From an uncultured Verrucomicrobiales bacterium (GTDB lineage: Bacteria; Verrucomicrobiota; Verrucomicrobiia; Verrucomicrobiales; Akkermansiaceae), in assembly GCA_937928545.1 (NCBI GenBank), contig CALGJQ010000016.1:1-41692 (forward strand): a stretch of 41,692 nucleotides of DNA, in the 5' to 3' direction. Below are positions 7,983 through 16,917 of this stretch, piece after piece (position 1 is the stretch's first letter; every line of letters begins with the position of its first letter). The position numbers and the translations under genes are program-made. The notes beneath the pieces are model-generated. The model was not told where the DNA came from and did not search any database. It worked only from the letters and a program-made list of their open reading frames with translations.

Positions 7983-9872
7983 ATGAAAACACCTCTTCTC
8001 TACCTCACTCTGGCCCTCCCCCTCTTCGGCCAAGTTTACACTCCCCCCGCTCCCTCGAATAACAACAACTCCACCCCAACGGACACCGTTACTCGCTCCC
8101 CATCTTCACAATCTTCCAATAACAACGCCAACGGTGGCCTCCTGGGAAACGAAGTTGGCTTCTTCAACCCCACCAACGATACCATCTCTTGGAACGGCTC
8201 CACCTGGGCCGCCAGCAATAACCGCCTCGTCGCGGCCCGCTTTGAAAAATACCTCAACGAGCCCGAAATCGTCACCGCCGAAGCCAAAGTTTATCGCGAT
8301 ACCATCGACGAAATCCTCGCCTACCTTTCTCCTCACCGTAAAGGCGGACCCGTCTTTGCCGACGCCGTCGCCCTCCTTCCAAAAGCCGCCCTTTACCCCG
8401 GCGATGCCAAGCTTTGCGACTCACTGAGCAACGCCATTTACACCGCTATCCTCTCCAAAAGAGACGCCAACCGAACCAAGGCACTCATGGCCGCCATGGA
8501 ACGCGAAAAAAAGAAGGCCATCCTCGATGCCGACTGGAAAGCCCGCACCGAAAAGGACCCCAACGTTGGTAAGACAAACACCGGCGCTGGCAAAGGGGAT
8601 GACGAAGGGACCACCGAACAATCAACCCAAGTCGGACGTGGCGCCCAATCCCTCGTCTATGCCGAGCACCTCCGCCGCATCGCCGAAATCGAAGCCTCCA
8701 AAAAGACCCGCGAAATGGAAGGCAAAGTCAAACGCGAGCTCTCCAAGGTCCAATACCAAGCCCTCATGGTTCAGCTCTTCGCCCAGCGCCGCTTCCAACA
8801 CGTCATCATGGCCTCGCGCTTCTACAACATGATTTGGAAAGAGGGAGACGGCACTCTTTACATCGACGAAGATTCCGACATTAATAAAATGTTCAGCGAA
8901 AGCCTCGGCGTCAGCCCCACCGTCTCCACCCTCGACTCCCTCGCAAACGAAGCGATCCGCGATGTCGATAAGGGAGTCGAAGTCTTCTCCTTCCTCGTCG
9001 AGCGCGAAGAACTTGAATCCGCCTCCAAGCGCCTCGCCGAATCATTCATCGTCGGCGAGTTCATGCCTTCGATCAATACGCTCGAACGCGCCAAGAAACG
9101 CAAAGTCCTTGAGTTCGTCCGCGGCTCCAACGTCCTCCTCAACGCCATCGACTCGAAAGACTACGTCAAAGCCTCCCAACAAATCAAAGACCTCAAGGGA
9201 AAGGCCAAAGACTTCGACGCAACCAAAGCAGAAGCCGCCGTCGCCACCTTCACTCGCGCCAGCGACATGCACATCATGATGGCCAAAAACCATCTCGCTG
9301 CTCGTGATATGGAAAAGGCCCAACTTGAAATTCGCCAAGCCATGGAAATTTGGCCTCAAAACCCCAAGCTGGTAGAGGTCGATCAAATCATCAACTCCGG
9401 CGGCTCCGTCATTCAGCTTCGCAATGACTTCGACCGCCTCTTCGCCGAAAAGAACTACCGCGAAGTCTTCAAACGTCAGCACGAACTCGCTTACGCCATC
9501 AAGGATGATGATGATCGCCAAGCCAAGTTCCGCCAAGTCCTCGAAAACATCACTGCAATTGAAACCGCCGTCGGCGGTGCCGCCAAGATGACCAATATCG
9601 GCCAAGACTATGCGGCCTGGGAAGAGCTCTCCGAAGTTCACCAACGCTTCCCTGACGATCCCGACCTCAACCAAGTCATGACCAAGCTTGCTCCAAAGGT
9701 TGCCGACTTCACTATCGCTCTCAACAAAGCCGAAAAGCACGAAGAACAAGGGAACCTTGGCTCCGCACTTTCTTGGTATTACAAAGCTCAACACCTTCAC
9801 CAGGGGAGCAAAAAAACAGACGAAGCAATCGAACGCCTCGTCAATCGCGCGCTCGAAAGCAACACCCTCTAG
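7983..9872 (+). CDS. Secreted helical-repeat (TPR-like) protein of unknown function
   Basis: This 629-residue protein has a short signal peptide (about 1-16, ending LFGQ). An Asn/Ser/Thr/Pro-rich low-complexity stretch follows (about 20-50), and the rest is a long, almost wholly helical body. From about 390 onward it shows TPR-like units, for example NHLAARDMEKAQLEIRQAM and NLGSALSWYYKAQ. Residues 165-250 are charged and coiled-coil-like. No enzyme motif is seen. It ends the operon with the ABC exporter and the small anchored protein. Its last four bases overlap the end of the convergent DUF971 gene. It is probably a periplasmic scaffold; the function is unknown. Confidence 0.75.
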   Translation: MKTPLLYLTLALPLFGQVYTPPAPSNNNNSTPTDTVTRSPSSQSSNNNANGGLLGNEVGFFNPTNDTISWNGSTWAASNNRLVAARFEKYLNEPEIVTAEAKVYRDTIDEILAYLSPHRKGGPVFADAVALLPKAALYPGDAKLCDSLSNAIYTAILSKRDANRTKALMAAMEREKKKAILDADWKARTEKDPNVGKTNTGAGKGDDEGTTEQSTQVGRGAQSLVYAEHLRRIAEIEASKKTREMEGKVKRELSKVQYQALMVQLFAQRRFQHVIMASRFYNMIWKEGDGTLYIDEDSDINKMFSESLGVSPTVSTLDSLANEAIRDVDKGVEVFSFLVEREELESASKRLAESFIVGEFMPSINTLERAKKRKVLEFVRGSNVLLNAIDSKDYVKASQQIKDLKGKAKDFDATKAEAAVATFTRASDMHIMMAKNHLAARDMEKAQLEIRQAMEIWPQNPKLVEVDQIINSGGSVIQLRNDFDRLFAEKNYREVFKRQHELAYAIKDDDDRQAKFRQVLENITAIETAVGGAAKMTNIGQDYAAWEELSEVHQRFPDDPDLNQVMTKLAPKVADFTIALNKAEKHEEQGNLGSALSWYYKAQHLHQGSKKTDEAIERLVNRALESNTL

Positions 9873-10171
9873 GCCGCCAACCTGCGCAAATAGTCGTAGG
9901 AATAAATCCCAGTGCTATGGCCATCCGCCCAAAAGAGCTGGATGGCATAGCCCCCCACCATCTCGTGACGAAGGAGCTCAAAACTCCGCTCGTTGTGCAC
10001 CACCTTCGGGACGATCACCATCCCTGTAACATCCGGCTCTCCCTGACAAGCCGCGCATGGGCAACCCTTTCGCAAGGCTTCAAAAGTTAGATAACTTTCA
10101 CTGCCATCGGCCCACGCTAAAGCGAGCTCATTCCCCATCGTCGCCAGATTCTGCAGTTTGATCACACTCAT
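9869..10171 (-). CDS. DUF971 domain protein
   Basis: This 100-residue protein consists of one DUF971 domain, the fold that forms the N-terminal part of gamma-butyrobetaine hydroxylase and also occurs alone. Visible landmarks are the central LRKGCPCAACQGE block, whose three Cys may bind metal, and the repeated LAWADGSES and LFWADGHST segments ending IYSYDYLRRLA. Stand-alone members have been linked to Fe-S or Mrp-type proteins in some genomes, but the role is not settled. It overlaps the YggS-like gene by four bases and is translationally coupled to it. Confidence 0.85.
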   Translation of the reverse strand: MSVIKLQNLATMGNELALAWADGSESYLTFEALRKGCPCAACQGEPDVTGMVIVPKVVHNERSFELLRHEMVGGYAIQLFWADGHSTGIYSYDYLRRLAA

Positions 10172-10851
10172 AGTTTTTTCAGTCGGGGTCCAAAAATTGC
10201 CGATCCCACTCGCACAATCGTCGAGCCCTCCTCAATCGCCACCTCAAAATCTCCACTCATTCCCATACTCAATTGAGGAAGTTCTCGTCCCGACTTCTCT
10301 CCCACCTCCTCTTGCAACTCTCGTACTTTCGCAAACCAAGGCCGCGCCTCCTCTGGAGTCGAAACCCGAGGCGGAATGCACATCAGCCCTTGCAAAGAAA
10401 GATTCTTGAGTTCCAAAAGCTGATCCAAGTCTTGCCGTAAATCATCAGGCGCATAACCACCCTTACTTTCTTCCAAGCCAATATTGATCTCCAAAAACAC
10501 CTTCGGCTTTAGCTCCAGCTCACCCGCCACTCGGTCAATAAATCGAGCCAACTTCGTAGAGGACACACTATGAACCACCGGAAAAAGCGGCAGCACTTTG
10601 CGAACTTTGTTCCGTTGTAATCCACCGATGAAGTGCCACTCCAACTCCTTCGGCAAAACGGGAATCTTCTCCTCCCCTTCCTGTAAACGATTCTCGCCAA
10701 ACAATATTTGCCCAGCTTCGACCGCCTCATGAACCACTTTGGCTGGCCACGTTTTAGAGACCACCAGCAACTCCGCAGATTTCCCAGAACGAGCCGACGC
10801 CGCGGCCACTCGTTCCTTCACAATCTCCAAATTCCCTCGGATGTCGGACAT
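10168..10851 (-). CDS. yggS: YggS family PLP-binding protein (PLP homeostasis)
   Basis: This 227-residue protein of the alanine-racemase-like single TIM-barrel family binds pyridoxal phosphate and buffers its free pool; it has no strong enzyme activity. LLVVSKTWPAKVV (near 30) holds the PLP lysine, followed by FGENRLQEG, WHFIGGLQRNKVRKV, NIGLEESKGGY, LSMGMSGDFEVAI and the terminal STIVRVGSAIFG phosphate-binding block. All are classic for the family. Length is normal. It starts 7 bases after the stop of the Prc-like protease gene and overlaps the DUF971 gene, so it is part of that operon. Confidence 0.92.
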   Translation of the reverse strand: MSDIRGNLEIVKERVAAASARSGKSAELLVVSKTWPAKVVHEAVEAGQILFGENRLQEGEEKIPVLPKELEWHFIGGLQRNKVRKVLPLFPVVHSVSSTKLARFIDRVAGELELKPKVFLEINIGLEESKGGYAPDDLRQDLDQLLELKNLSLQGLMCIPPRVSTPEEARPWFAKVRELQEEVGEKSGRELPQLSMGMSGDFEVAIEEGSTIVRVGSAIFGPRLKKL

Positions 10852-10858
10852 GAGTTTC

Positions 10859-13090
10859 TTACTCGCCGTTCTGAACTCCGGCCACCTTGCTCGCTTTCAC
10901 CTCAGTGACAAGATCGCGCAAAACTGAGAGACCTTCCCGCTTCGTGGCATCAATCCCACTCGGCCACTCCGGAGTATCATCAAGATCAGCAATGGCATCT
11001 TCAGCATGTCGCATATGACGCTCAGAATCGCTTTCCGAATCAACCTCAGGAAGAGCCTCCAACTTCACATCATCTAAAGTCAGTCGGAACACCTTAAAAG
11101 TCTCCGCATCCTTCTTCTCCATCATCGCAAAGCGCTTCAATCGCTCAGCATTCCGCGCCTTCCGACGAGTATCGGCCTCCGCAATTTCAGTCTTACGTTT
11201 CTCTACCATCAAAGAAACCTCGTTTTCCTTCATCCGCTTTTCCAAGCGCTGAGTATCATCGACGATGTATTTGAAATCCTGGCTCCCGGCCACCCGAGTT
11301 TTGCTCTTATCCTTCAATTTCGTAACAAAAAGATTCTGACGATTTAATGGCTCGAACCCACCAGCCCGATAAATCTTGTCGTATGGCAAAGCATGATCCG
11401 CATACTTCTCACCAACTTCCAAAGCATCCCTCACCGAGGGCACAATAATATCCGGAATCACTCCAATGTTTTGAGTCGAACTTCCGGCAACCCGATAGAA
11501 CTTTTGGATCGTCAACTTCACCGCGCCAGCCCGATCACTATCAGCCAAAGGAGCCATGTAGCGACCAATCTCAAGTGGCTGCTGCACCGTTCCTTTACCG
11601 TAAGTCGAAGACTCACCCACAACCACCGCTCGGTTATAGTCTTGTAATGCTCCCGCAAGGATCTCACTCGCCGAAGCGCTCCCTTTGTCGGTTAGGATGA
11701 CAATTGGGCCATCGTAAAGGGGCTTTCGGAACGGAGAATTCAAAGCCTTGATTCCGCCACCAGTCGTTTTGATCTGCACCACCGGTGCTTTATTTCCAAC
11801 AAAGAATCCTGTGATTCGGCGAACCTCTTCCAACGAACCTCCACCATTCCCACGAAGATCAATCGCCAGGCCATCGATCTTTTCCTTCTTCAAGCGATCC
11901 ATCAGGATTTCCATATCACGAGAAACTCGGACATTCCGGTCATCGGGATCAAAATAGAATGAGGGCATTTTGATCACCCCAAGCTTCATCTGATTCTCGC
12001 CTTTCGTATAATCAATCACCTCAGCCGTGGTAAGCTCGTCCTTCATCGTCACCTCTTCACGCTTAATCACAATGATCCGTGTTTCACCCGGCGCTCCGCC
12101 AGCTGGCTCGACCTTAAGACCGACTTCAACCCCATCCTCACCACGGATCATCTCCACCACTTTATCAAGGGGCATGAACATGATATCGACCCAATTTCCG
12201 TCATTCTTAGAATCTACTCCCACAACTCGGTCTTTCAGCTTTAAGTCACCTTGCTTGTCTGCAGGACCATTGTTCACGATGCCCTCGATTTTAGTCGCTC
12301 CATCGTCTTCAGCACGAAGCATGGCTCCAATTCCGACGAGACGATTCTGAATATTCACGCGGAACTGCTGAAGCTCCCGAGCACTGAAATACTCCGAATG
12401 AGGATCATGAGCGCGCGCGACTGCACTGAAAAAGTAATTCGAGATGTCCTCAGTATCGGTGCCCTCAATCGTTTTGAAAAAGCGCTCATAACGCTGCAAA
12501 ATCTTCTCTTTCCCAGCTGGCTTTCCTTTTAGCGGATCTTCCTTCCCCTGTTCCGCAGCACGGCGAGCAATTTCCTCCCGGCGCAAGTTCTCAGAGAGAA
12601 GCGCTTCCTTGAGTTGTAATCTCCAAAGATTTGTCGCCTCTTCGGTATTCTTGGGCCAAGCCGCATCCTCTCGGTCACGTTGGATAGACTCATCTTTGTC
12701 GAAAGCGAATTCATGATTCTTAAGAAGATTTCTCAGAGTTGCCTCCCGCTCTTTGACCCTTTTTTGGTAGCGCTCGTAAATCTCGGTAGCCGCAATCATC
12801 GACTGCTTCCCCTTAAGCATGTTGTCCAACTCCTTACCATATTTGGCTTGGAATTCATCAATGTCCGACTGCTCAAAATACAGGCGTGAGGGATCGAGGT
12901 CTCCTAAATAGTCATCAAAGATTCGCGCACTAAGGGCATCATCAAAAGGCAGCCCAGCATAGTGAGCATTCTCAAGAATTCGGGACATTTCTGCACCCAC
13001 GGAGTTAAAGTCAGCAGCCATCGTCGAGCAGCTCGGCAGCAGCCAAATTGCAAAAGCCGGAGAAAGGAAACGCATCAGAGTCTTCTTCAT
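10859..13090 (-). CDS. prc: Carboxy-terminal processing protease (Prc/Tsp type, S41)
   Basis: This 743-residue periplasmic serine protease trims C-termini of envelope proteins. It has an N-terminal signal that ends near the Cys/Ser-rich LLPSCSTMAA, so it may be a lipoprotein. A helical N-terminal domain is followed by a PDZ domain (about 235-330). The S41 core has SASASEI at 471-477, where the nucleophile is Ser473 by alignment to E. coli Prc, and YGKGTVQQ with the general-base Lys499. A long charged C-terminal region as in DUF3340 completes the protein. The family layout is complete and all catalytic parts are present. It is preceded by a PDZ-containing exported protein on the same strand. 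Confidence 0.93.
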   Translation of the reverse strand: MKKTLMRFLSPAFAIWLLPSCSTMAADFNSVGAEMSRILENAHYAGLPFDDALSARIFDDYLGDLDPSRLYFEQSDIDEFQAKYGKELDNMLKGKQSMIAATEIYERYQKRVKEREATLRNLLKNHEFAFDKDESIQRDREDAAWPKNTEEATNLWRLQLKEALLSENLRREEIARRAAEQGKEDPLKGKPAGKEKILQRYERFFKTIEGTDTEDISNYFFSAVARAHDPHSEYFSARELQQFRVNIQNRLVGIGAMLRAEDDGATKIEGIVNNGPADKQGDLKLKDRVVGVDSKNDGNWVDIMFMPLDKVVEMIRGEDGVEVGLKVEPAGGAPGETRIIVIKREEVTMKDELTTAEVIDYTKGENQMKLGVIKMPSFYFDPDDRNVRVSRDMEILMDRLKKEKIDGLAIDLRGNGGGSLEEVRRITGFFVGNKAPVVQIKTTGGGIKALNSPFRKPLYDGPIVILTDKGSASASEILAGALQDYNRAVVVGESSTYGKGTVQQPLEIGRYMAPLADSDRAGAVKLTIQKFYRVAGSSTQNIGVIPDIIVPSVRDALEVGEKYADHALPYDKIYRAGGFEPLNRQNLFVTKLKDKSKTRVAGSQDFKYIVDDTQRLEKRMKENEVSLMVEKRKTEIAEADTRRKARNAERLKRFAMMEKKDAETFKVFRLTLDDVKLEALPEVDSESDSERHMRHAEDAIADLDDTPEWPSGIDATKREGLSVLRDLVTEVKASKVAGVQNGE

Positions 13091-13140
13091 AAAAATAAAA
13101 AGGGTGGAGAAACAAAGGTCCTCGCGGGGAGGAATCTAAC

Positions 13141-13857
13141 CTACAAGCGGCGATCAGCGATGAGATTTTTTCGATCCTTTTCGATTTCTTTGGCTAACCA
13201 AGCCTGAAAAGTCGAAATCTCAAGCTGGAGACTCGTAGGTAGGAGGGCACTCAGGCTGTCAGTCCCGGCACGAAGAGTCCTCGCTCGGGCACTCGGGATG
13301 GGGAGGATTCCTAATTTCAACGAAAGGGTAAGGATCTCTTCACCTCTCGCGATTTGCAGCGAAATGGGAGTCCTTGGAGGATGCTTTTGGATCTGCTCCG
13401 AGACTTTCGTAGTCACATCGGCACCACCTTTAACGGTCCACTGATTCACTTTCAAAACAATATCATCCACTCTCAGACCACTCAGCTCGGCCGGAGTGCC
13501 TTTCCCAACATCAGTGATCCGCACTCCGATCGCGAGTTTGTCCTTTTTCAACCGCCCCAATTGATCCCATAAAGTCGATCGCATCGTAATCCCCACAAAA
13601 CCTCGAATTGGAAAATAGGATCTCTCCAAAAGCTCCAGCAGCCTCACCCTTATCTCTGGGTCTGGGCAACGGAGATACTTTTCCAAAAGAACCTTCTTCG
13701 CTTTCGCTTGATCGCTCAAAACCCAAGCCTCGAGACCAGCCATTGCCTTTCCCCGTTCAACAAAAGAACTAGATCCTAAGGCGTCTAGAGCAGGAAGTCG
13801 CCCAAAGACCACAAGCCCAGAGCCTAAAAAAACAAGCGACAGAAGAAACAGCTTCAC
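13141..13857 (-). CDS. Exported PDZ-domain protein
   Basis: This 238-residue protein has an N-terminal signal or anchor (about 1-20), a helical segment, and one PDZ domain at about 88-190. The PDZ shows VRITDVGKGTPAELSGLRVDDIVLKVNQ, in which the GTPAELSGL turn is the recognisable core. No protease motif is present, so it is probably a binding or adaptor protein. It lies 50 bases upstream of the Prc-like protease gene on the same strand, which suggests a related role in envelope protein processing. That link is inferred from proximity. Confidence 0.75.
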   Translation of the reverse strand: MKLFLLSLVFLGSGLVVFGRLPALDALGSSSFVERGKAMAGLEAWVLSDQAKAKKVLLEKYLRCPDPEIRVRLLELLERSYFPIRGFVGITMRSTLWDQLGRLKKDKLAIGVRITDVGKGTPAELSGLRVDDIVLKVNQWTVKGGADVTTKVSEQIQKHPPRTPISLQIARGEEILTLSLKLGILPIPSARARTLRAGTDSLSALLPTSLQLEISTFQAWLAKEIEKDRKNLIADRRL

Positions 13858-13906
13858 CTTTGATCACTCTACGATGTGCCATGCCTCAAGCAACCATACA
13901 GAGCAC

Positions 13907-13942
13907 AAAAAAGCGGATTCCCAAAAAAGAGAACCCGCTTTT
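13907..13942 (-). terminator. Rho-independent terminator of the polysaccharide export module
   Basis: On the minus strand AAAAGCGGGTTC pairs with GAATCCGCTTTT, with one mismatch, and ends in a run of six T. It lies 17 bases after the stop of the Wza-like gene at 13959. It separates the polysaccharide genes from the protease cluster. Confidence 0.75.
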
Positions 13943-13958
13943 AAAAATCTAAAGTCGC

Positions 13959-14573
13959 CTACTGGCCGTTCCACTTCTTCTCTGGAACCTCAATGAGATC
14001 ATTGGGGTAGATTTTGACTCCCTTATGCTTATCGACCTTAAGGTTGTAGGTATAGACCTGACCGTTTCGGTAGAGCTTCACACGATTGATTGCTCCAAAC
14101 GGGGTTTCACCACCCGCCGACTGAACGGCAGCAAAGAGATTGATCCCGTCTGTCCACTGAATCTGGCCACGTCTATTGACTTGGCCACCAACCGTAAACT
14201 TCTTAGTATCCTTAACTCGCTCTGCGTCTCTGATTGCTTTATCCTCTGCGGCTTGTTTGGCTCTGTTTGTTTCTGCCACTTCATCCGTATTCATTACCTG
14301 AAAGACGGGACTGGAGTAGATCTGAGCAGCCTTGAACTTAGCCGCAATACTCGTTGCAAGCTGAGAAGATTTGTAGCCGGCTGCTCGCACTTTCCCGATT
14401 TTCCACATCTCAATATAACCATCAGCCGAAACTGGATAGTTGCCATTCAGGCGGCCTTGCTCAGATATAGGCACGCCAGTGATTTTTATGTCTAAGGTAT
14501 GCTTGGCTTTGATCTGGCCATAAGCGGATGCGACTGTGAGAGCCGCGAGGAGTAACTTGATTACTAATTTCAT
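13959..14573 (-). CDS. Polysaccharide export protein (Wza-like, SLBB)
   Basis: This 204-residue exported protein has a signal peptide at about 1-19 (ending SAYG). A polysaccharide export domain follows at about 25-95, and an SLBB-type fold at about 125-200 (FTVGGQVNRRGQIQW...AVQSAGGETPFG). The two are joined by a charged helical insert (96-122). Wza-like proteins form the outer-membrane pore for capsule or exopolysaccharide. This one is short: it lacks the extra SLBB repeats and C-terminal helix of E. coli Wza, and no lipobox is evident. It could therefore be a periplasmic ring component that works with the beta-barrel at 16918. It follows the Wzc-like gene by 58 bases. Confidence 0.85.
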   Translation of the reverse strand: MKLVIKLLLAALTVASAYGQIKAKHTLDIKITGVPISEQGRLNGNYPVSADGYIEMWKIGKVRAAGYKSSQLATSIAAKFKAAQIYSSPVFQVMNTDEVAETNRAKQAAEDKAIRDAERVKDTKKFTVGGQVNRRGQIQWTDGINLFAAVQSAGGETPFGAINRVKLYRNGQVYTYNLKVDKHKGVKIYPNDLIEVPEKKWNGQ

Positions 14574-14631
14574 TCTATTTCGTGTAGGGGTTTTGGAGCA
14601 GAGCTCCGAGGGTTGCTAGGGTGAATTTGTT

Positions 14632-16794
14632 CTAATAAAGATCGTCTGATTTGGAATCTTTTCCTCCTTTGTCAGAAGAGCTCGATTGGTGAGCGGTCAT
14701 TGGCTGAGGAGTTGAATTTTCCTCCATATTACTTGGAGCATAGTAAGTGTAGTAGCTGGTGTAATACTGATATTGGCTATCACTACGCACATCCACGTTG
14801 TTTAAGACAACTCCAATCACTTGGCCACCTACATTCTCAACCGCTTGCTTAACTCGCATCAGCATATTTCGGGGAAGCTTTCGGTGCTGGACCACTACCA
14901 TGGTCAAATCAACTTCACTCGCAAGAACGGCTGCATCACTCACTCCAAGAATAGGAGGCGAGTCCACCAAGACGAGGTCAAAGCGCTGCTTCACGTCCTG
15001 CAAGAGCTCAGACATTCTTCGCGAGTTCAAAATACCCGCTGCATCAGCTGGAAGAATACCAGAGGGTAAGAAATAAAGGTTATCTACAGGAGTTTGAAGG
15101 ATCACATCTTCCAAGGCCAGATCAGTGGTCAGGTAGTTCGTAAGACCGACTGAGTTGTTAATGTCGAAGAAGGTGTGAAGACGAGGGCGTCGAAGGTCAG
15201 CATCGATCATCAGGGTCGTGTAGCCACCTTGTGCACAAACATAGGCTAGGTTCACAAGAGTCGTAGATTTACCTTCACCTGCTCCACCTGAAACCACTGT
15301 AATCGAGTTATCTTCAGGATTCTTACGGTTGAACTCAATATTGGTTCGTAAGATTCGATAGGCTTCCGCATCTGGGCTCATCCCGCTCTGTTTGTGAAGA
15401 ACACCAACATCCTTTGGAATCACGGCAAGAACCGGAACTTGGAGATAACGCTCTACATCCTCAAGGCTCTTCACCGAGGTATCCATGTGCTCCAGCAAGA
15501 AGGCAATACCAATTCCGAAGAGCAAGCCAACACCCGCTCCAAGAATAAGGTTCAAGGTTATATTGGGAAACACGGCACTCTTGGCTCGCTTAGGCTTTTC
15601 ATGGAGAGTGATTGGATCGCGCGGCATCTTGAGAAGAACCCGAGCTTCTTGCTGTTTGATCTTCATCTCACGAAGCATCTCCCGTGATTGCTCATAAGTC
15701 TCCTTAGCCTGAGTATAGGTATGTTGTTTCAGGGACAGGTCAACTGTGTCTCCTTGGCGATCATCCACCATCTCCCCCATTCGCTCAACCTGTCGGTTGA
15801 TCAGCTCAAGCTTTGTCTTTAAAACAGCTTTCAGCGATACGGCCTCTTTCTGAGCGTAACTCATCGCACCCGCAGCTCGTTCCTCAACCGCGATAATATC
15901 TGGATGTTGCGCAGCAAGTCCTTGCGCAATCATTGTCCGCCTACTCTCGAGGGCTTCACGATACTGAGTGAAATAGTGCGTCACCTGATTTTCAGGGAGA
16001 TCCAAACCGGCTGCATAAGTCACCAGATCCTGGTTATCCATATCAACCAACTTCTTAATCTGAATCTCAATCTGATCTCGCTGTGTCTCAAAATCAGCCA
16101 GCTTTTGACGAGCGTTCCGGAACATGTCCTGTTCAGTTGCACCAAGAGGGTTTGAACGATTCCCATCAAAATAGGGGATTCCATACTGCTGAATCAGAAC
16201 GGTAAGATCCTTCCGGTGATCTTGAACCTTATCACTTTGAGAAATGAGCTCTTCATCAAGAGCATCTAAAGATTTTTGGGCGCGTTGAACTTCGGTTTCT
16301 TTCCGTCGCGTCATATAGGCATCAGAGACTGCATCTGCGATCTCTTTTGCGTCATCAGGCTTCGCGTGACGCACCCGGATTTCAATAAAGTCAGTCCCTC
16401 GCATTGGACTGGCTCGCACCACTCCTTTGAGGTTTGAAATGACATCATCCATCTCCATTGACCACCGAGTGGGGAGACTAATTTTTTCAGCTGCCATTTT
16501 TAACGTCTCCGCAGCAACAATCGTTTGGAACTCGTTCTCCATATAGTTACGCGTCATTTGCGCGCCAGGATTAACTCCGCCAGAGGCACCAAGCGGATTA
16601 ATTGTGATCATCGACGGATGAACTTGAACGACCGATGTGCTCTCAAACTTACGCGGCATCACCGAGGTAATCACCGCGGCCGTCATAAAAACGAGTAGGA
16701 AAGTCAGTAAAATTACGCCGTAGCGGTTCTTAATAACCTGCCAGTAGTCAATTGACGCTCCAGTCTCGCTACCTAGTTTACTGTTGTCTTGCAT
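14632..16794 (-). CDS. Wzc-like polysaccharide co-polymerase / BY-kinase
   Basis: This 720-residue inner-membrane protein controls chain length and export of a polysaccharide. It has a Wzz domain with a first membrane helix (about 30-50), a long periplasmic coiled coil (about 170-400) and a second helix (about 425-445). The C-terminal tyrosine kinase domain has Walker A SGGAGEGKST (502-511), Walker A' LMIDADLRRP (527-536) and Walker B LVLVDSPP (606-613). A tyrosine cluster at 675-685 (YQYYTSYYTYY) is the autophosphorylation tail, followed by a Ser-rich end. All parts of a fused Wzc are present. The next gene encodes its Wza-like partner. No glycosyltransferase or flippase gene is in the window. 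Confidence 0.92.
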   Translation of the reverse strand: MQDNSKLGSETGASIDYWQVIKNRYGVILLTFLLVFMTAAVITSVMPRKFESTSVVQVHPSMITINPLGASGGVNPGAQMTRNYMENEFQTIVAAETLKMAAEKISLPTRWSMEMDDVISNLKGVVRASPMRGTDFIEIRVRHAKPDDAKEIADAVSDAYMTRRKETEVQRAQKSLDALDEELISQSDKVQDHRKDLTVLIQQYGIPYFDGNRSNPLGATEQDMFRNARQKLADFETQRDQIEIQIKKLVDMDNQDLVTYAAGLDLPENQVTHYFTQYREALESRRTMIAQGLAAQHPDIIAVEERAAGAMSYAQKEAVSLKAVLKTKLELINRQVERMGEMVDDRQGDTVDLSLKQHTYTQAKETYEQSREMLREMKIKQQEARVLLKMPRDPITLHEKPKRAKSAVFPNITLNLILGAGVGLLFGIGIAFLLEHMDTSVKSLEDVERYLQVPVLAVIPKDVGVLHKQSGMSPDAEAYRILRTNIEFNRKNPEDNSITVVSGGAGEGKSTTLVNLAYVCAQGGYTTLMIDADLRRPRLHTFFDINNSVGLTNYLTTDLALEDVILQTPVDNLYFLPSGILPADAAGILNSRRMSELLQDVKQRFDLVLVDSPPILGVSDAAVLASEVDLTMVVVQHRKLPRNMLMRVKQAVENVGGQVIGVVLNNVDVRSDSQYQYYTSYYTYYAPSNMEENSTPQPMTAHQSSSSDKGGKDSKSDDLY

Positions 16795-16826
16795 TTATTT
16801 AAGGGGATTTTGGTGGATGAATTGGG

Positions 16827-16854
16827 GATTTACAAAGGTTTGTCATCTAGACAA
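16827..16854 (-). promoter_or_regulatory. Weak putative promoter of the Wzc-like gene
   Basis: On the minus strand TTGTCT (16849-16854) and TAAATC (16827-16832) are 16 bases apart, about 30 bases before the ATG at 16794. The -35 lies next to the hairpin at 16859-16891. Confidence 0.3.
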
Positions 16855-16858
16855 GTGT

Positions 16859-16891
16859 CAGCCCTCGCAATGAAAGACACCGCGAGGGCTG
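16859..16891 (-). terminator. Strong hairpin downstream of the beta-barrel gene, atypical terminator
   Basis: A perfect 10-bp stem (CAGCCCTCGC at 16859-16868 with GCGAGGGCTG at 16882-16891) and a 13-base loop lie 27 bases beyond the stop at 16918. No T-run follows on either strand, so it may attenuate transcription or stabilise the 3' end of the mRNA and need not terminate outright. Confidence 0.45.
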
Positions 16892-16917
16892 AATTTGTTC
16901 AGATTTTTCTGAAAATA

